Shown here: piece by piece, positions 40,993 to 49,343 of the stretch
Layout of the letters: every line of letters begins with the position of its first letter
How positions within the stretch are numbered: the first letter of the stretch is position 1
Notes under the pieces: generated by a model
Databases searched by the model: none
Seen by the model: the letters and a program-made list of their open reading frames with translations, nothing else
What the model was told of the DNA's origin: nothing
Position numbers and translations under genes: made by a program
Assembly: GCF_001612985.1 (NCBI RefSeq)
Contig: NZ_BDBM01000017.1
Location: forward strand, 62,001 to 126,000
Reading direction: 5' to 3'
Origin: Nocardia gamkensis NBRC 108242
GTDB lineage: Bacteria; Actinomycetota; Actinomycetes; Mycobacteriales; Mycobacteriaceae
Length of the DNA stretch: 64,000 nucleotides

Positions 40993-42930
40993 ATGAACAC
41001 CTGGCTTTCGCTTGTCACCGATGCGCTGACCCGCATCCCCGGCTACCCATCGCAGCAGCGGACGTTCTTCGCCGAGGCGCTGGCCGAGCCGGGACGGTAC
41101 CTTCTCGTCCACCGGGATCCGGTGCCCGCCGACCATGCCCACGCGCTGCTGATCTGCCGCACAGGGCTTTTCGCGTTTCGCTTCGCCGAGGACGTCCCCG
41201 CGGAATTCGACGGCCTCCGCCGCCATGTCGAAGCGACGTTCGGCAAATTGCAGTTCGGGCGCGAGAAGATCGTCGCCCATGACGCGCAGATCGTGCTGCT
41301 CGTACCCGGCGAGATCCGGCGGCGCGGGGACGGCCGGTTCGCCGTCGCCGGGCCGGGTGAGCTCGATCGGGTCATCCGCGCACGCCACCGGCAGTTGCGG
41401 CCCACCCGGGTACAGGCCATCGCGAACACCGTCGCACACCAGTCGGCCCGGGAGTACGACCTGCTCGAGATCGAGGACGTGACGCCGGACCCACCGGTTC
41501 CGGCCCTGCTCGATCGGTCGGAAGTACTGTCGCCGCAGCGCGATGCGGCCCTGGAGATGCCGTTCCAGCACTGGATGACCTTCCTGGATCCCGAACAGGA
41601 GGTGCTCGTCTCGCGCACCTACACCGGCCCCGCCCGGATCGCCGGTCCCGCGGGCACCGGCAAGACGGTGGTCGCGCTGCACCGCATGGCCAGGCAGGCG
41701 AAGCGGTCTACCGGTCGTCAGCTGTACACGACGTTCGTCAAGACGCTCGCGAACTGCCAGGAGACCTATTTCCGGCGACTCGCGCCGGGAACCGAAGGGC
41801 GCGTCCAGTTCGCCGGCCTGCATTCCTGGGCTATGGATTTCCTCGGGCAGCGGATCGCGGCGCCGAAGCTCGACCCGCGGGGAGCCGACCGGGTGTTCGG
41901 CCGGGTCTGGGAGCAGGCGAGAGCCGTCTTCGAGGACATCGAGCCGCACGAAAGCTATTGGCGCGAGGAGATCGACCGGGTCATCAAGGGCCGTGAGATA
42001 GACGATCTCGACGTCTATCAGCGCGCGGAGCGTCACGGACGCAACGGCATTCGTCTCGACGACGACCGGCGTGCCGAGGTGTGGCACGAGCTCTACGTCC
42101 CGTACGTGAGCGAGATGCGCAAACGAGGGATCTCCGATTACAGCGACGTCATCGCCATCGCCCTGGCCGAGATCCGCAACGAACCGCTGCCCGAACCCTA
42201 CGACGCGGTCGTCGTCGACGAAGTGCAGGACATGACGCTGGCCGGGCTGCGGCTGGCCCACGCCATCGCGGGCGGCAACGGGTCCAGCCCGCTGCTGCTG
42301 CTCGGCGACGGCCAGCAGCAGGTGTACGCCGGGGGCTGGCGCATGGCCGACGCGGGCATCGACCTGCGCGGCCGCGGCGAGGTCCTGCGGGTCAACTACC
42401 GCAACCGCCGTCGCGTCTGGGAGAACGCCGCCGGGATCGATGCGGTGAACGAGCTCGGCGATTTCGATGACGCGCCCGGCGTGCTGCTGCGCGACGCCGA
42501 CGTCACCCTGCCCGACGGCGTGGTGCGGATCTGGCGCGGACCGGATCACTACCTGGAGTCGGCGCTGGTCGACGGCATACGCGAATGCGGGAAACCGTTG
42601 TCCGACATCGCGGTACTCACCCGGACGCGGAAGGAGGCCGCCCGGCTCGCCGGGGCGCTCGCCGCCGTCGGCATCGCGGCGCTGCCCTTGGAGGACTACG
42701 ACGGGACCCCGCACCCCGCGGTCAAGATCGGCACGGTGCACCGCGCCAAGGGGCTCGACTTCGTGGCGGTCTTCCATCCGAGTTGGTCCGGTGGCGGGCC
42801 CCGAACGGGCGCGAGCCGCGAACGAGCCCGGCTGGCCGAGCGCCAGAAGCTGGTCGCGATCACCAGGGCACGGGACTTCGCCTGGCTCGGTATCCGTGAC
42901 GACCGTTCGGAGATCGAGCGGCCCTCGTAG
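40993..42930 (+). CDS. UvrD/Rep-like SF1 helicase-family protein
   Basis: A 645-residue protein. Motif I is RIAGPAGTGKTVVALHRMA (about residues 216-234), motif II VVVDEVQDMT, motif III LLLLGDGQQQVY, motif V VKIGTVHRAKGLDFVAVF and motif VI KLVAITRARDFAW, so the SF1A core is complete though the 2B insert is small. The first 190 residues include PADHAHALLICRTGLFAFRF, which resembles the IDHxxV...GVFVxEVK pattern of NERD nuclease domains but lacks the EVK residues, so it may be a degenerate NERD domain. Probably ATP-dependent DNA unwinding or translocation. Not the UvrD1, UvrD2, PcrA or RecB housekeeping form. Monocistronic, with its own terminator. Confidence 0.85.
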   Translation: MNTWLSLVTDALTRIPGYPSQQRTFFAEALAEPGRYLLVHRDPVPADHAHALLICRTGLFAFRFAEDVPAEFDGLRRHVEATFGKLQFGREKIVAHDAQIVLLVPGEIRRRGDGRFAVAGPGELDRVIRARHRQLRPTRVQAIANTVAHQSAREYDLLEIEDVTPDPPVPALLDRSEVLSPQRDAALEMPFQHWMTFLDPEQEVLVSRTYTGPARIAGPAGTGKTVVALHRMARQAKRSTGRQLYTTFVKTLANCQETYFRRLAPGTEGRVQFAGLHSWAMDFLGQRIAAPKLDPRGADRVFGRVWEQARAVFEDIEPHESYWREEIDRVIKGREIDDLDVYQRAERHGRNGIRLDDDRRAEVWHELYVPYVSEMRKRGISDYSDVIAIALAEIRNEPLPEPYDAVVVDEVQDMTLAGLRLAHAIAGGNGSSPLLLLGDGQQQVYAGGWRMADAGIDLRGRGEVLRVNYRNRRRVWENAAGIDAVNELGDFDDAPGVLLRDADVTLPDGVVRIWRGPDHYLESALVDGIRECGKPLSDIAVLTRTRKEAARLAGALAAVGIAALPLEDYDGTPHPAVKIGTVHRAKGLDFVAVFHPSWSGGGPRTGASRERARLAERQKLVAITRARDFAWLGIRDDRSEIERPS

Positions 42931-42972
42931 CCGCCTCGGGGTGCGGCAGCGGCCCGCAGGGTCGCGCCCGCT

Positions 42973-43000
42973 CGAATCGCCGCTGGGAAGGCGCGATTCG
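42973..43000 (+). terminator. hairpin after helicase gene
   Basis: CGAATCGC (42973-42980) pairs with GCGATTCG (42993-43000) over a 12-nt loop. The -10-like TAGACT of the next gene (43006-43011) follows at once. Confidence 0.6.
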
Positions 43001-43037
43001 GCCGCTAGACTCTCCGATCGACTGGGAAGGGGGCCGC

Positions 43038-43412
43038 ATGGACGCGGTTATCAAGGAGGTCGCCGAGGAGGGCAAGCGGCTGATCGACCGGGCCTGGCTC
43101 GGCGAACTCAGCCGCGACCAGGCGGTGCACATGTTCGTCCAGGTCGGCGACGGCATGGTGCGCTACGAGACGGCGCTGACCATCATCGACGACGGTGTGC
43201 AGCGGCTGAGCGCCAACGCCAGGCGGCTGCGGATCCTGCGCTGGTGCGCGGTGCTGGAGTTCCCGGTATTCGGCGCGTTCGCCGTACTCGCGGTGCTGGC
43301 GGGGGATTTCGCCACCGCGGGGCTTTCGGTCATGTTCCTGCTGATCCTCCAGGTCATCCACCGCACGATGCTTCCGCATCCGCTCGCGGTTCCCCGCCCG
43401 CCCCGCACGTAG
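43038..43412 (+). CDS. small two-helix membrane protein of unknown function
   Basis: A 124-residue protein: an amphipathic, charged N-terminal half (VIKEVAEEGKRLIDRAWLGELSRDQAVHMF) followed by two membrane helices (VLEFPVFGAFAVLAVLAG and ATAGLSVMFLLILQVI). ATG preceded by GGGAAGGGGG and a TAGACT -10 box, so it has its own promoter. I do not recognise the family. Nothing nearby gives a role; the following VIT-type gene is 57 bp away on the same strand. Confidence 0.7.
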   Translation: MDAVIKEVAEEGKRLIDRAWLGELSRDQAVHMFVQVGDGMVRYETALTIIDDGVQRLSANARRLRILRWCAVLEFPVFGAFAVLAVLAGDFATAGLSVMFLLILQVIHRTMLPHPLAVPRPPRT

Positions 43413-43469
43413 CCGCGCCCGGGTCGTGATTCCCGCCCGCGCGTCGCGGGGTGATTAAGGTGCGTCTTC

Positions 43470-44198
43470 ATGGACCGCACGACCGGCGCCCCCGGCGCAC
43501 ATCCGCACGAACCGCATGGCAACGGCTTCGCATCCAAGCTCAACTGGCTGCGCGCGGGGGTGCTCGGCGCGAACGACGGCATCGTGTCCACGGCGGGACT
43601 CGTCGTCGGCGTCGCGGCGGCGACCACCGACACCCAGGCCCTGTTCACCGCGGGCGTCGCGGGTCTTTCGGCGGGGGCGATCTCGATGGCGGTGGGCGAA
43701 TACGTCTCGGTCAGCACCCAGCGCGATTCGGAGCGGGCTCTGCTGGCGAAAGAACGCAGGGAATTGCGCGACGAACCGGACTACGAGCTGGCCGAACTCA
43801 CCGGGATCTACCGGGCCAAGGGCCTGACGCCCGAAACGGCGCGCAAGGTCGCCGAAGAACTCACCGCGCACGACGCGTTCACCGCGCACGCGGAGGCCGA
43901 ACTGGGGTTGAATCCCGCCGAACTGACCAATCCGTGGCAGGCGGCGTTCTCCTCGGCGGTGGCCTTCACGCTCGGCGCGCTGCTGCCGTTGCTGGCCATC
44001 TTGCTGCCGCCGGTTACCGCCCGCATCCCGGTGACGTTCGGAGCCGTGCTCGCCGCGCTCGCGCTCACCGGGTCGGTCAGCGCCCGGCTGGGTGGTAGCT
44101 CCCGTGGCCGGGCGGTGATCCGGGTGGTGCTCGGCGGCGCGCTGGCCATGGCCGTCACCTACGGCATCGGCCAGCTCACCGACGTCGCCGGCATCTGA
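43470..44198 (+). CDS. VIT1/CCC1 family transporter
   Basis: A 242-residue membrane protein of the vacuolar iron transporter family. Family blocks are LRAGVLGANDGIVSTAGLVVGVAAAT (TM1) and GAISMAVGEYVSVSTQRDSERALLAKERREL (TM2 into the cytosolic metal-binding helices), with three more helices at the C-terminus. Family members transport Fe2+ or Mn2+ by proton antiport; in bacteria they often export excess metal. TAAGGT lies 8 nt before the ATG, close to a leaderless arrangement. Ends at a strong shared terminator. Confidence 0.93.
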   Translation: MDRTTGAPGAHPHEPHGNGFASKLNWLRAGVLGANDGIVSTAGLVVGVAAATTDTQALFTAGVAGLSAGAISMAVGEYVSVSTQRDSERALLAKERRELRDEPDYELAELTGIYRAKGLTPETARKVAEELTAHDAFTAHAEAELGLNPAELTNPWQAAFSSAVAFTLGALLPLLAILLPPVTARIPVTFGAVLAALALTGSVSARLGGSSRGRAVIRVVLGGALAMAVTYGIGQLTDVAGI

Positions 44199-44232
44199 CT
44201 CGAACGCGGGGCACTGCTCGGAACACGCCGAT

Positions 44233-44263
44233 GCCGGGCGAAGGCCGATGGCCTTCGCCCGGC
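44233..44263. terminator. bidirectional terminator, 14-bp stem
   Basis: GCCGGGCGAAGGCC (44233-44246) pairs perfectly with GGCCTTCGCCCGGC (44250-44263) around a GAT loop, between the convergent VIT-type and CsbD genes. Confidence 0.88.
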
Positions 44264-44281
44264 ACGGCGGGCGGTGCGCGG

Positions 44282-44455
44282 TCAGCGCTTGAAAGCGTCC
44301 CGCAGTTTGTCCGCGGCGCGCTTGACGTTGCCGCGGCCCTGCTCACGCCGTCCCTCGGCCTCCAGCCGGGGGTTGCCGGTCGCTCGGCCGAGGAATTTCT
44401 TCACGCTGCCCCTGGTCGCTTGCACTCGGTGCGCGAGGCGATCTTCGAACTTCAT
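44282..44455 (-). CDS. CsbD family stress protein
   Basis: A 57-residue protein read on the minus strand: MKFEDRLAHRVQATRGSV, then KKFLGRATGNPRLEAEGRRE, then QGRGNVKRAADKLRDAFKR. The GxxKxxxGxxTxNxxLEAEGxxEQxxGxxK pattern is the CsbD signature. CsbD proteins are small, hydrophilic, stress-induced proteins of unknown mechanism (sigma-B controlled in Bacillus). It is too short for common length cut-offs and is easily missed. The next gene upstream on the same strand is 9 bp away, so they are probably cotranscribed. Confidence 0.9.
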   Translation of the reverse strand: MKFEDRLAHRVQATRGSVKKFLGRATGNPRLEAEGRREQGRGNVKRAADKLRDAFKR

Positions 44456-44464
44456 GAGCAATCC

Positions 44465-44620
44465 CTAGTAATACCAGCGGCGGCCACCCACCGGACGGCC
44501 CACCGAGCCGGCCACCAGCAGCACGAGCCCGATGATCAGCACGATGATGCCCGCGGTGGTGAGCAGCGAAATTCCGAGCAGCCAGCCCAGGACCAAGAGG
44601 ATGAGGCCGAGAATGATCAT
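44465..44620 (-). CDS. tiny membrane protein (DUF6131-like)
   Basis: A 51-residue protein that is almost entirely two hydrophobic helices, MIILGLILLVLGWLLGISLL and TAGIIVLIIGLVLLVAGSVG, ending RPVGGRRWYY. The ending and size recall actinobacterial DUF6131 proteins (label moderately sure). ATG 44620 was chosen because the upstream extension is hydrophilic and crosses the promoter of the gene. It lies between a CsbD gene and a larger membrane protein gene, both minus strand: a small stress-associated group. Confidence 0.8.
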   Translation of the reverse strand: MIILGLILLVLGWLLGISLLTTAGIIVLIIGLVLLVAGSVGRPVGGRRWYY

Positions 44621-44643
44621 TGTCGTATTCCTTTTCTTCTCAA

Positions 44644-45084
44644 TTACTTCGCGGTCACAGGTTTCGAAGTCGAGACCGTCGCGCCGCGATCGGTCCGGGC
44701 AGTACCCGAACGGGGGGTGTGCAGCCACCGCCGCCAGGCCGGCTCCTGCTGAGGAGCCCGCGCCGCCGGTGCGGAAGTGTCCGCCGTCAGATCACGCCGC
44801 ACCGCCGCCATCTCGCGGCGAGACTTCGCGAGTTCACGACGCGCGACCACGCCGCGACGGGTCACCCGCCAGGCGCCGGTCAGCACGAGGGCCAGTCCGA
44901 ACATCCCGATCGCACCGAGGGTCACTCCGTAACCGAACAGTGCTCCGGTGGAACCGTGGAAGTGATAGTCGAATACCGCGAAATCGCTCGTCAGTTGCTG
45001 AGCGGAGCCGGTGTTGCCCACTACGGCGGCAACGCCGACGATCACGGCCGCGATCAAGGCGATGAGCCCGATAATGATGATCAT
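44644..45084 (-). CDS. two-helix membrane protein of unknown function
   Basis: A 146-residue protein with TM helices at about residues 2-23 (IIIIGLIALIAAVIVGVAAVVG) and 47-69 (GALFGYGVTLGAIGMFGLALVL), then a basic cytosolic helix (RRELAKSRREMAAVRRDL) and a disordered tail. Layout resembles LapA-like or similar actinobacterial small membrane proteins, without a firm family. First gene of the minus-strand trio with the 51-residue membrane protein and CsbD; the spacing (23 bp and 9 bp) supports one transcript. Confidence 0.75.
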   Translation of the reverse strand: MIIIIGLIALIAAVIVGVAAVVGNTGSAQQLTSDFAVFDYHFHGSTGALFGYGVTLGAIGMFGLALVLTGAWRVTRRGVVARRELAKSRREMAAVRRDLTADTSAPAARAPQQEPAWRRWLHTPRSGTARTDRGATVSTSKPVTAK

Positions 45085-45197
45085 GGCAATCCCTGTTGCG
45101 TCGAGTCGTTTGACAACTCCGCTATTCCCGGGCCCCCGGCAGTCAAACGCGACAAAAAGGAAAGTTTGAGCGGATCGAATCGGTCAATGCGATTTGC

Positions 45198-45392
45198 ATG
45201 ACGTACACAGTTACCCTGCACAACGTTACGCGCGAGTCCGCGTCGGCGATCGAATCGGCGCTGCGCGGCGTCAACGGCATCGACTCCGTCGACATCGACG
45301 TGTCGTCGGAGCGCGCGCTCGTGAACTCCACGACGATGACCTACGGCGAGGTTCTCGACGCGATCCGGCAGACCGGAGCCTCCGCCTCCTGA
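45198..45392 (+). CDS. heavy-metal-associated-domain-like protein without CxxC
   Basis: A 64-residue ferredoxin-like-fold protein. The beta-alpha-beta pattern TYTVTLHNVT...SASAIESALRGVNGIDSVDIDVSSERALVNSTTMTYGEVLDAIRQTG matches copper chaperones of the CopZ/HMA type, including the GVNGIDSVDID and YGEVLDAIRQTG stretches, but the metal loop that normally reads MTCxxC here reads NVTRES. It therefore cannot bind copper through the usual cysteines. Divergent from the small membrane protein trio. Promoter and RBS are not evident. Confidence 0.75.
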   Translation: MTYTVTLHNVTRESASAIESALRGVNGIDSVDIDVSSERALVNSTTMTYGEVLDAIRQTGASAS

Positions 45393-46111
45393 TCGACGTT
45401 CGCCCGCCGCGCGGCTGCCCGGTACCTCCGACCTGCGCGAAGCCCTGGTAGGCAACCCGCGGGGCCGTCGCCGCGGGCCGCACATCCTCCGGTTGCCTCA
45501 CCGGCACCGAGCGGGTGACGGACGTGGTCGGACGTCGAGTTTCCACCGGATCGGTGGACGACGCCCCAGCGCATGCGTGCGCGGGCCGTGCCTCGCGTCG
45601 CCGCGCCCGAAAGGCCGTCGGCACCGAGCGAGCCTCGAGGAACCGGCACGGAAAGGCCCTCGCGGACAGACGATTCGACGGTGCCGCTGCCGGTGGAGCG
45701 ATCACGCCCGCGTCACCGCGAGATGATCACCGGCGCGACCATCTCGAAACCTCCGGTCCGCCAAGGGCATCGAACCTCGGCGCCCTCGTCTACGGCGCAC
45801 GCACCCGCTCTGCAACACGCGGGTCTGCCTGTCAACCGCGCCGCTTTCGAACCCGTCCGCCATAGGGCGTTCGCGGCAAATGCGTGAGAGATCTTCCGGC
45901 GCTGCGGTTCCGGTATCGCCCACGGGCGGTCCGTGCGACACCGAGGAGATGGGGCGAGCGACGATGATCGCCCCACCTGCTACCGCTCTCGGGCGCCGAA
46001 CCCTTCGCGGTCACTCACCCTTCGGGGCGACCACAACGGCATGCGCAGGCGGAGCACGCACGAGTATGATCTACGCCACATACCCTGTCAACCACAGGAG
46101 ACAACGCTGCC
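45393..46111. other. 719-bp region without a convincing gene
   Basis: Several overlapping ORFs of 60-145 codons exist on both strands, but all are Arg/Pro/Ala-rich and none shows a recognisable domain. A GC hairpin CCCGCGG...CCGCGGG (45456-45477) may terminate the upstream gene. The last 60 bp hold TATGAT (46064-46069) and an AGGAGA ribosome site serving the EspR-like gene. Confidence 0.6.
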
Positions 46112-46552
46112 ATGGGGGAGGATTTACACCCGTTCACGCGGGCGCTCAACACACTCATCGACGGAATGCACCCGCCCACCGGGAACGACGGGCGGCCGCA
46201 CCAGATCACCCACCGCGCGCTGGCCGCGGACATCCACCGCGCCACCGGCGCGCGCCTGTCCGCCAACTACCTCTGGAAGCTGCGCACCGGGCAGGCGGTG
46301 AACCCCTCCTACGAGACGCTGGAGGTGTTCCGTGGTTACTTCGGGCTCGCCAGCCTGGACCCGTTCACCGAACCCCGGTTGGCGGCGACGCGCGGCAACG
46401 AACTGGCATTGATCAACGCGCTCAAGGGAAACGCCGCGCACGAGGCGCTGGAACCGGTGCTGCGCGACGGGCTGCGCCAGGGTACGGTCCGCGCCGAGTC
46501 GGTGCTGGCGATGCTGAATGTCCTGCGGCGCATCGAGAACGAGCAACGCTGA
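46112..46552 (+). CDS. EspR-like helix-turn-helix DNA-binding protein
   Basis: A 146-residue protein. FTRALNTLIDGMHPPTGNDGRPH, then LSANYLWKLRTGQAVNPSYETLEVFRGYFGL, follow the architecture of mycobacterial EspR (MSAPYLSQLRSGNRTNPS... in the recognition region), a nucleoid-associated regulator of ESX-1 cargo genes. The C-terminal helices would form the dimer interface. ATG with AGGAGA upstream and a TATGAT -10 box. Given the ESX-type cassette 12 kb away, control of secreted factors is conceivable but unproven; a general XRE-type regulator is the alternative. Confidence 0.8.
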   Translation: MGEDLHPFTRALNTLIDGMHPPTGNDGRPHQITHRALAADIHRATGARLSANYLWKLRTGQAVNPSYETLEVFRGYFGLASLDPFTEPRLAATRGNELALINALKGNAAHEALEPVLRDGLRQGTVRAESVLAMLNVLRRIENEQR

Positions 46553-46595
46553 ACGATCCGGATGGCGCCGAGCCCCCCATCGGCGGTGGCCGAGT

Positions 46596-47600
46596 TCAAT
46601 ACGGGCGGCTCGGCATGCGCACCCGCCGGATCGGCGCCACCGTCCACCAGGTGACGCACCGCCACACCCATTCCAGCGGACCGTATTCGAACAACCGTAA
46701 CCACACCGCACTGAACACCGCCTGCACCAGGATGATCGCGACCGCCAACCCCAGCACCGGCGCGTAGTCGCCGGAGCCGTACAGACCCAGACGCGGTGCG
46801 GCGAGCAGGATCAGCGCGGTGGCGCCCACGTAATTGGTCAACGCCATGCGGCCCAGCGGCCGCAGCACCTCCGCCAGGACCTGACCGGGCTCGACGCGCA
46901 GCAACAGCAGCAATCCGGTGACGTAGGCCAGCGCACCCAGCAGGCCCGCCACGGCCGTGGCCGGCGTGGACCACAGCTCCAGATACGGTGTGTGGTACTC
47001 CCACATTCCCGCCACTATCGCGGCGGGCAGGGCGAGGGCGAACACGGCGCCGATCTGCCAGACCCGCTCGTCCAGGGTGTCCACGATTCCGGCGCGCGCG
47101 GTGGCCAGGCCCAGCAGGAACAACCCGGGCGCCAGGGCCAGCCCGCCGCCCAGGGCCAGCGCCACGCCCAACGTGCCCACGAGCCCGGCCACCAGCACCA
47201 CCCAGTTCGGCAGCGCCGAGGCGGGCAGCAGGATCACCAGCCCGGCCAGCGCGTACGGAAGCAGCGCCTCACCCGGCTGGAACAGCTGATGGACCGCGCC
47301 GATCACCCCGAGCGCCAGCAAGCGGCGGATCAGGACCGACCGGGGGCGCTGGCCGCGCTCCGCGGCATTGTCCAGCAGTAACGCGAAGCCGATTCCGAAC
47401 AGGAACGAGAAGATCGGGAAGAACCGCCCCTCGAACACCACCGACAGCACGTGCCGGATCGGTATCAGCACGCCCGATTCATCCGTGGCCGCCATGTCGG
47501 CGATCCGCCAGATATCCACCACCAGGATGCCGCACAGCGCGAAGCCACGAACCGCGTCCAGTTCCTGGATGCGCGGATCGGCCCCGCGTCCGTAATGCAT
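46596..47600 (-). CDS. DUF418 family membrane protein
   Basis: A 334-residue polytopic protein with about eight membrane helices. RIQELDAVRGFALCGILVVDIW at the start, FEGRFFPIFSFLFGIGFALLL, and the C-terminal block GRMALTNYVGATALILL...YGPLEWVWRCVTWW are DUF418/acyltransferase-3-related signatures. Function unknown; these proteins may acylate cell-envelope carbohydrates. Start ATG 47600 is the family start; the frame continues upstream without stop but there it is antisense to the MarR-like gene. Its start overlaps that of the divergent MarR-like gene by 2 bp. Confidence 0.9.
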   Translation of the reverse strand: MHYGRGADPRIQELDAVRGFALCGILVVDIWRIADMAATDESGVLIPIRHVLSVVFEGRFFPIFSFLFGIGFALLLDNAAERGQRPRSVLIRRLLALGVIGAVHQLFQPGEALLPYALAGLVILLPASALPNWVVLVAGLVGTLGVALALGGGLALAPGLFLLGLATARAGIVDTLDERVWQIGAVFALALPAAIVAGMWEYHTPYLELWSTPATAVAGLLGALAYVTGLLLLLRVEPGQVLAEVLRPLGRMALTNYVGATALILLAAPRLGLYGSGDYAPVLGLAVAIILVQAVFSAVWLRLFEYGPLEWVWRCVTWWTVAPIRRVRMPSRPY

Positions 47601-48027
47601 GGATCTCACGGTATCCAGCGGCGGCCCCGGAGCCGGGATCTCGCACCGAGATGTCGCCCAGCTGGAGCCGCTCGGCCTGACCCACCCGCAGTATCTGGTG
47701 ATGCTCGCGCTGTGGGGTGCGGCGCCGATGTCGGTCAAAGCGATCGCCGAAGCCGTCCAGCTCGACTCTCCCACGCTGTCCCCGCTGCTCGAGCGCCTGG
47801 AAGCGGCCGGGCTGATCAGTCGCGAACGAGACAGCCGGGACGAGCGGAACCTGGTGGTGAACCTGACGTCGGACGGAGCCGCGCTGCGCGCTAAGGCCGA
47901 GCAGATCCCGCCCGCCGTCGTACAGCGCCTCGGCGTGACCATGGCCGACCTCGAGCAGCTGCGCGACGCCCTCACCCGGGTGAACGAGGCGGCCCGCCGG
48001 TCTACACCGTCGCCTTCATGCCGATGA
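47599..48027 (+). pseudogene. MarR/OhrR-like regulator, N-terminally shortened
   Basis: The core is a good MarR winged helix: LEPLGLTHPQYLVMLALWGAAPMSVKAIAEAVQLDSPTLSPLLERLEAAGLISRERDSRDERNLVVNLT. OhrR-type proteins carry 30-40 more residues before LEPLGL, including the redox Cys helix; here only about 20 unrelated-looking residues fit before the DUF418 start codon region, and no RBS space remains. The C-terminal tail (TRVNEAARRSTPSPSCR) also departs from the family. No peroxiredoxin OhrA gene is adjacent. Probably a truncated remnant, though a functional short MarR protein cannot be excluded. Confidence 0.6.
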
Positions 48028-48140
48028 ACCGCGCGCACCGGCTCGCGAAGCACGGATTGCCCGCCGATCTGAAGAACCCGCGACAAGCCCAGCGGGAAGC
48101 GCGGGAACGCGCCAGATACTCCGCGCAGCACCCCCACTGA
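48018..48140 (+). pseudogene. possible gene remnant: 40-codon basic tail
   Basis: In the frame next to the MarR-like tail, ATG 48018 opens MPMNRAHRLAKHGLPADL followed by an Arg/Glu-rich helix ending QHPH. The frame is open upstream as well (VYTVAF before the Met), so this looks like the C-terminal end of a protein whose front is missing. No RBS is visible. I do not recognise the family. Confidence 0.3.
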
Positions 48141-48181
48141 CCGCTGCGGCCCCCGAGTGCGCAGGCCGCGAGAAACCGACG

Positions 48182-49282
48182 CTAGGGGCTGGCTGCCAGG
48201 CCGACGAAAGCCGCGAACACCGCCAGGTGGACGCCCCCTTGGAGGAGTGTCGCGCGTCCGGGGACGATCGTCAGGCCGCCGACGACGACGGTCAGGGCCA
48301 GCAGCACCATCTGGGTCGCGCCGAGGCCGAGCACCAAGGGGCCGTCCAGCCAGATGCTCGCCACCGCGATCGCCGGGATGGTCAGGCCGATGCTCGCCAT
48401 GGCCGAACCCAGGGCCAGATTGAGACCGATCTGCACCTGGTCGCGGCGCGCGGCCCGGATCGCGGCGAGCGTCTCGGGCAGCAGCACCAGCAACGCGATC
48501 ACCACGCCGACCGCCGACTGCGGCAGTCCCGCCGACTCCACCGCCGACTCGACGGCGGGCGAGACCACCTTCGCCAGCCCCACCACGCAGATGAGGGCGA
48601 CCAGCAGCAGAGCCAGGGCGGTGAGGGCGGTACGCACGCTGGGCAAATCGATGTGCTCGTCGCCGTCGGCGACGGTGCCGCCCACCTCGACCGGCAGGAA
48701 GTCGCCCGGATGACGCACCGTCTGCACGAGCACGAACAAGCCGTACAACGCGAGCGAGGCCACCGCGGCGAAAGCCAGCTGCGCGGGTGAGAACTCCGGA
48801 CCCGGCTTGCTCGTGGTGAAGGTCGGCAGCACGAGACTGAGCGTGGCCAGCGTCGCCACGGTGGCCAGCGCCGCACCGGTGCCTTCCGCGTTGAACACCG
48901 CCACCCGCCGCCGCAACGCGCCCACCAGCAGGCAGAGACCGAAGATCCCGTTGCAGGTGATCATCACCGCGGCGAAGACCGTGTCGCGGGCCAGAGTCGC
49001 GGTCTTGTCACCGCCTTGGCCCATCAGGGTGAGGATGAGCGCGACTTCGATCACGGTCACCGCGACGGCCAGCACCAGCGAGCCGAACGGTTCACCGACG
49101 CGGCGCGCGACAACCTCTGCGTGGTGCACCGCCGCGAGCACCGCCCCGATCAACGCCACCACCACGATCGTCACCGCGACACCGGGCAGACCGCGGCCCC
49201 AGGTGGCCGCGAGGGCGAGGACGGCCAGCAGCGGTACCACTACGGTCCAGCGGGCGAGCAATACACGGATCATGCCCACCAT
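48182..49282 (-). CDS. Ca2+(cation)/H+ antiporter, ChaA/CAX-like
   Basis: A 366-residue cation/proton exchanger with about eleven membrane helices in two inverted halves. The alpha-repeats carry EPFGSLVLAVAVTVIEVALIL and LLPETLAAIRAARRDQVQIGLNLALGSAMASIGLTIP, with conserved acidic residues for cation binding. Family members export Ca2+ and in some bacteria Na+ or K+. Start may be ATG 49282 or ATG 49273 (MIRVLL); the latter follows a GGTGGG purine stretch. Monocistronic. Confidence 0.9.
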   Translation of the reverse strand: MVGMIRVLLARWTVVVPLLAVLALAATWGRGLPGVAVTIVVVALIGAVLAAVHHAEVVARRVGEPFGSLVLAVAVTVIEVALILTLMGQGGDKTATLARDTVFAAVMITCNGIFGLCLLVGALRRRVAVFNAEGTGAALATVATLATLSLVLPTFTTSKPGPEFSPAQLAFAAVASLALYGLFVLVQTVRHPGDFLPVEVGGTVADGDEHIDLPSVRTALTALALLLVALICVVGLAKVVSPAVESAVESAGLPQSAVGVVIALLVLLPETLAAIRAARRDQVQIGLNLALGSAMASIGLTIPAIAVASIWLDGPLVLGLGATQMVLLALTVVVGGLTIVPGRATLLQGGVHLAVFAAFVGLAASP

Positions 49283-49343
49283 CGTCCCAGCAAACTATTC
49301 GCATCCCGATCGGGCGATCGGTAGCCGCGCCCCGGGCGCGGGC

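Noticed and set aside
45515..45865. 116-codon plus-strand ORF in the 45.4-46.1 kb gap
   Set aside because: Arg/Ala/Pro-rich composition, no domain, overlaps similar-sized ORFs on the other strand; typical of chance frames in GC-rich DNA.
45775..45880. tRNA-like stretch on the minus strand (GGTTCGAT and a CCCGC/GCGGG stem)
   Set aside because: The would-be T-stem pairs badly, the anticodon loop would be ten bases, and no acceptor stem closes; not a tRNA.
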